A stretch of 13,050 bases of DNA from Candidatus Geoarchaeota archaeon (GTDB lineage Archaea; Thermoproteota; Thermoprotei; Gearchaeales; WAQG01): NCBI GenBank assembly GCA_015520395.1, contig WAQG01000087.1, positions 1 to 13,050 on the forward strand, read 5' to 3'. A program made the translations under genes and the position numbers. Positions 13,048-13,050 of the stretch are shown here, in pieces. Within the stretch, counting starts at the first letter, position 1. Every line of letters starts with the position of its first letter. The notes beneath the pieces were generated by a model. That model saw only the letters and a program-made list of their open reading frames with translations. It was not told the origin of the DNA and did no database searches.

Positions 13048-13050
13048 AAC

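Overview
The window looks like chromosomal DNA of a thermophilic archaeon, most likely a member of the Thermoproteota (crenarchaeal side). Four things point that way. Arginine is mostly AGG/AGA and isoleucine often ATA. Many starts are GTG or TTG. TATA-like boxes sit about 25 bases before the start codon, implying leaderless or nearly leaderless mRNAs. Several proteins belong to archaeal families: beta-RFAP synthase for the methanopterin-type C1 carrier, a DUF432-like protein paired with MscS, and an SPL-like radical SAM enzyme. The genus cannot be named from the sequence alone. No rRNA, tRNA, CRISPR array, insertion sequence or integrase was seen.

Layout. Bases 1-6350 hold single genes that almost strictly alternate in strand: the 3' part of beta-RFAP synthase (+), an extended thioredoxin (-), a Tat-signal metallophosphoesterase (+), a small ribbon-helix-helix-like protein (-), an MFS transporter (+), a membrane-anchored ectodomain protein of unknown function (+), a TorD-like chaperone (-) and a seven-helix membrane protein with an EGHxxH motif (+). 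Convergent pairs are packed very tightly (7, -4, 15 and 30 bases). Divergent pairs share 83-165 base promoter regions that contain inverted repeats. Bases 6348-8632 carry an SPL-like radical SAM enzyme and a processive-type family 2 glycosyltransferase, both on the minus strand. Bases 8745-13047 are all on the plus strand: an alpha/beta hydrolase joined to a multi-helix membrane domain, a translationally coupled DUF432-MscS pair, and a TetR regulator coupled by a four-base overlap to a small membrane protein.

How the genes work together. There is no obvious single pathway; much of the window concerns the cell envelope (transporter, mechanosensitive channel, glycosyltransferase, extracellular esterase, anchored ectodomain, exported phosphoesterase). 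The best-supported functional units are DUF432-MscS (osmotic channel plus probable partner), TetR plus membrane protein (self-contained regulatory unit) and the RHH-like/MFS divergent pair (possible local repressor and target). The TorD-like gene has no molybdoenzyme partner in the window. No clearly new multi-gene system is proven. The most promising unknowns are the EGHxxH membrane protein, the TetR-linked membrane protein and the anchored cysteine-containing ectodomain protein.
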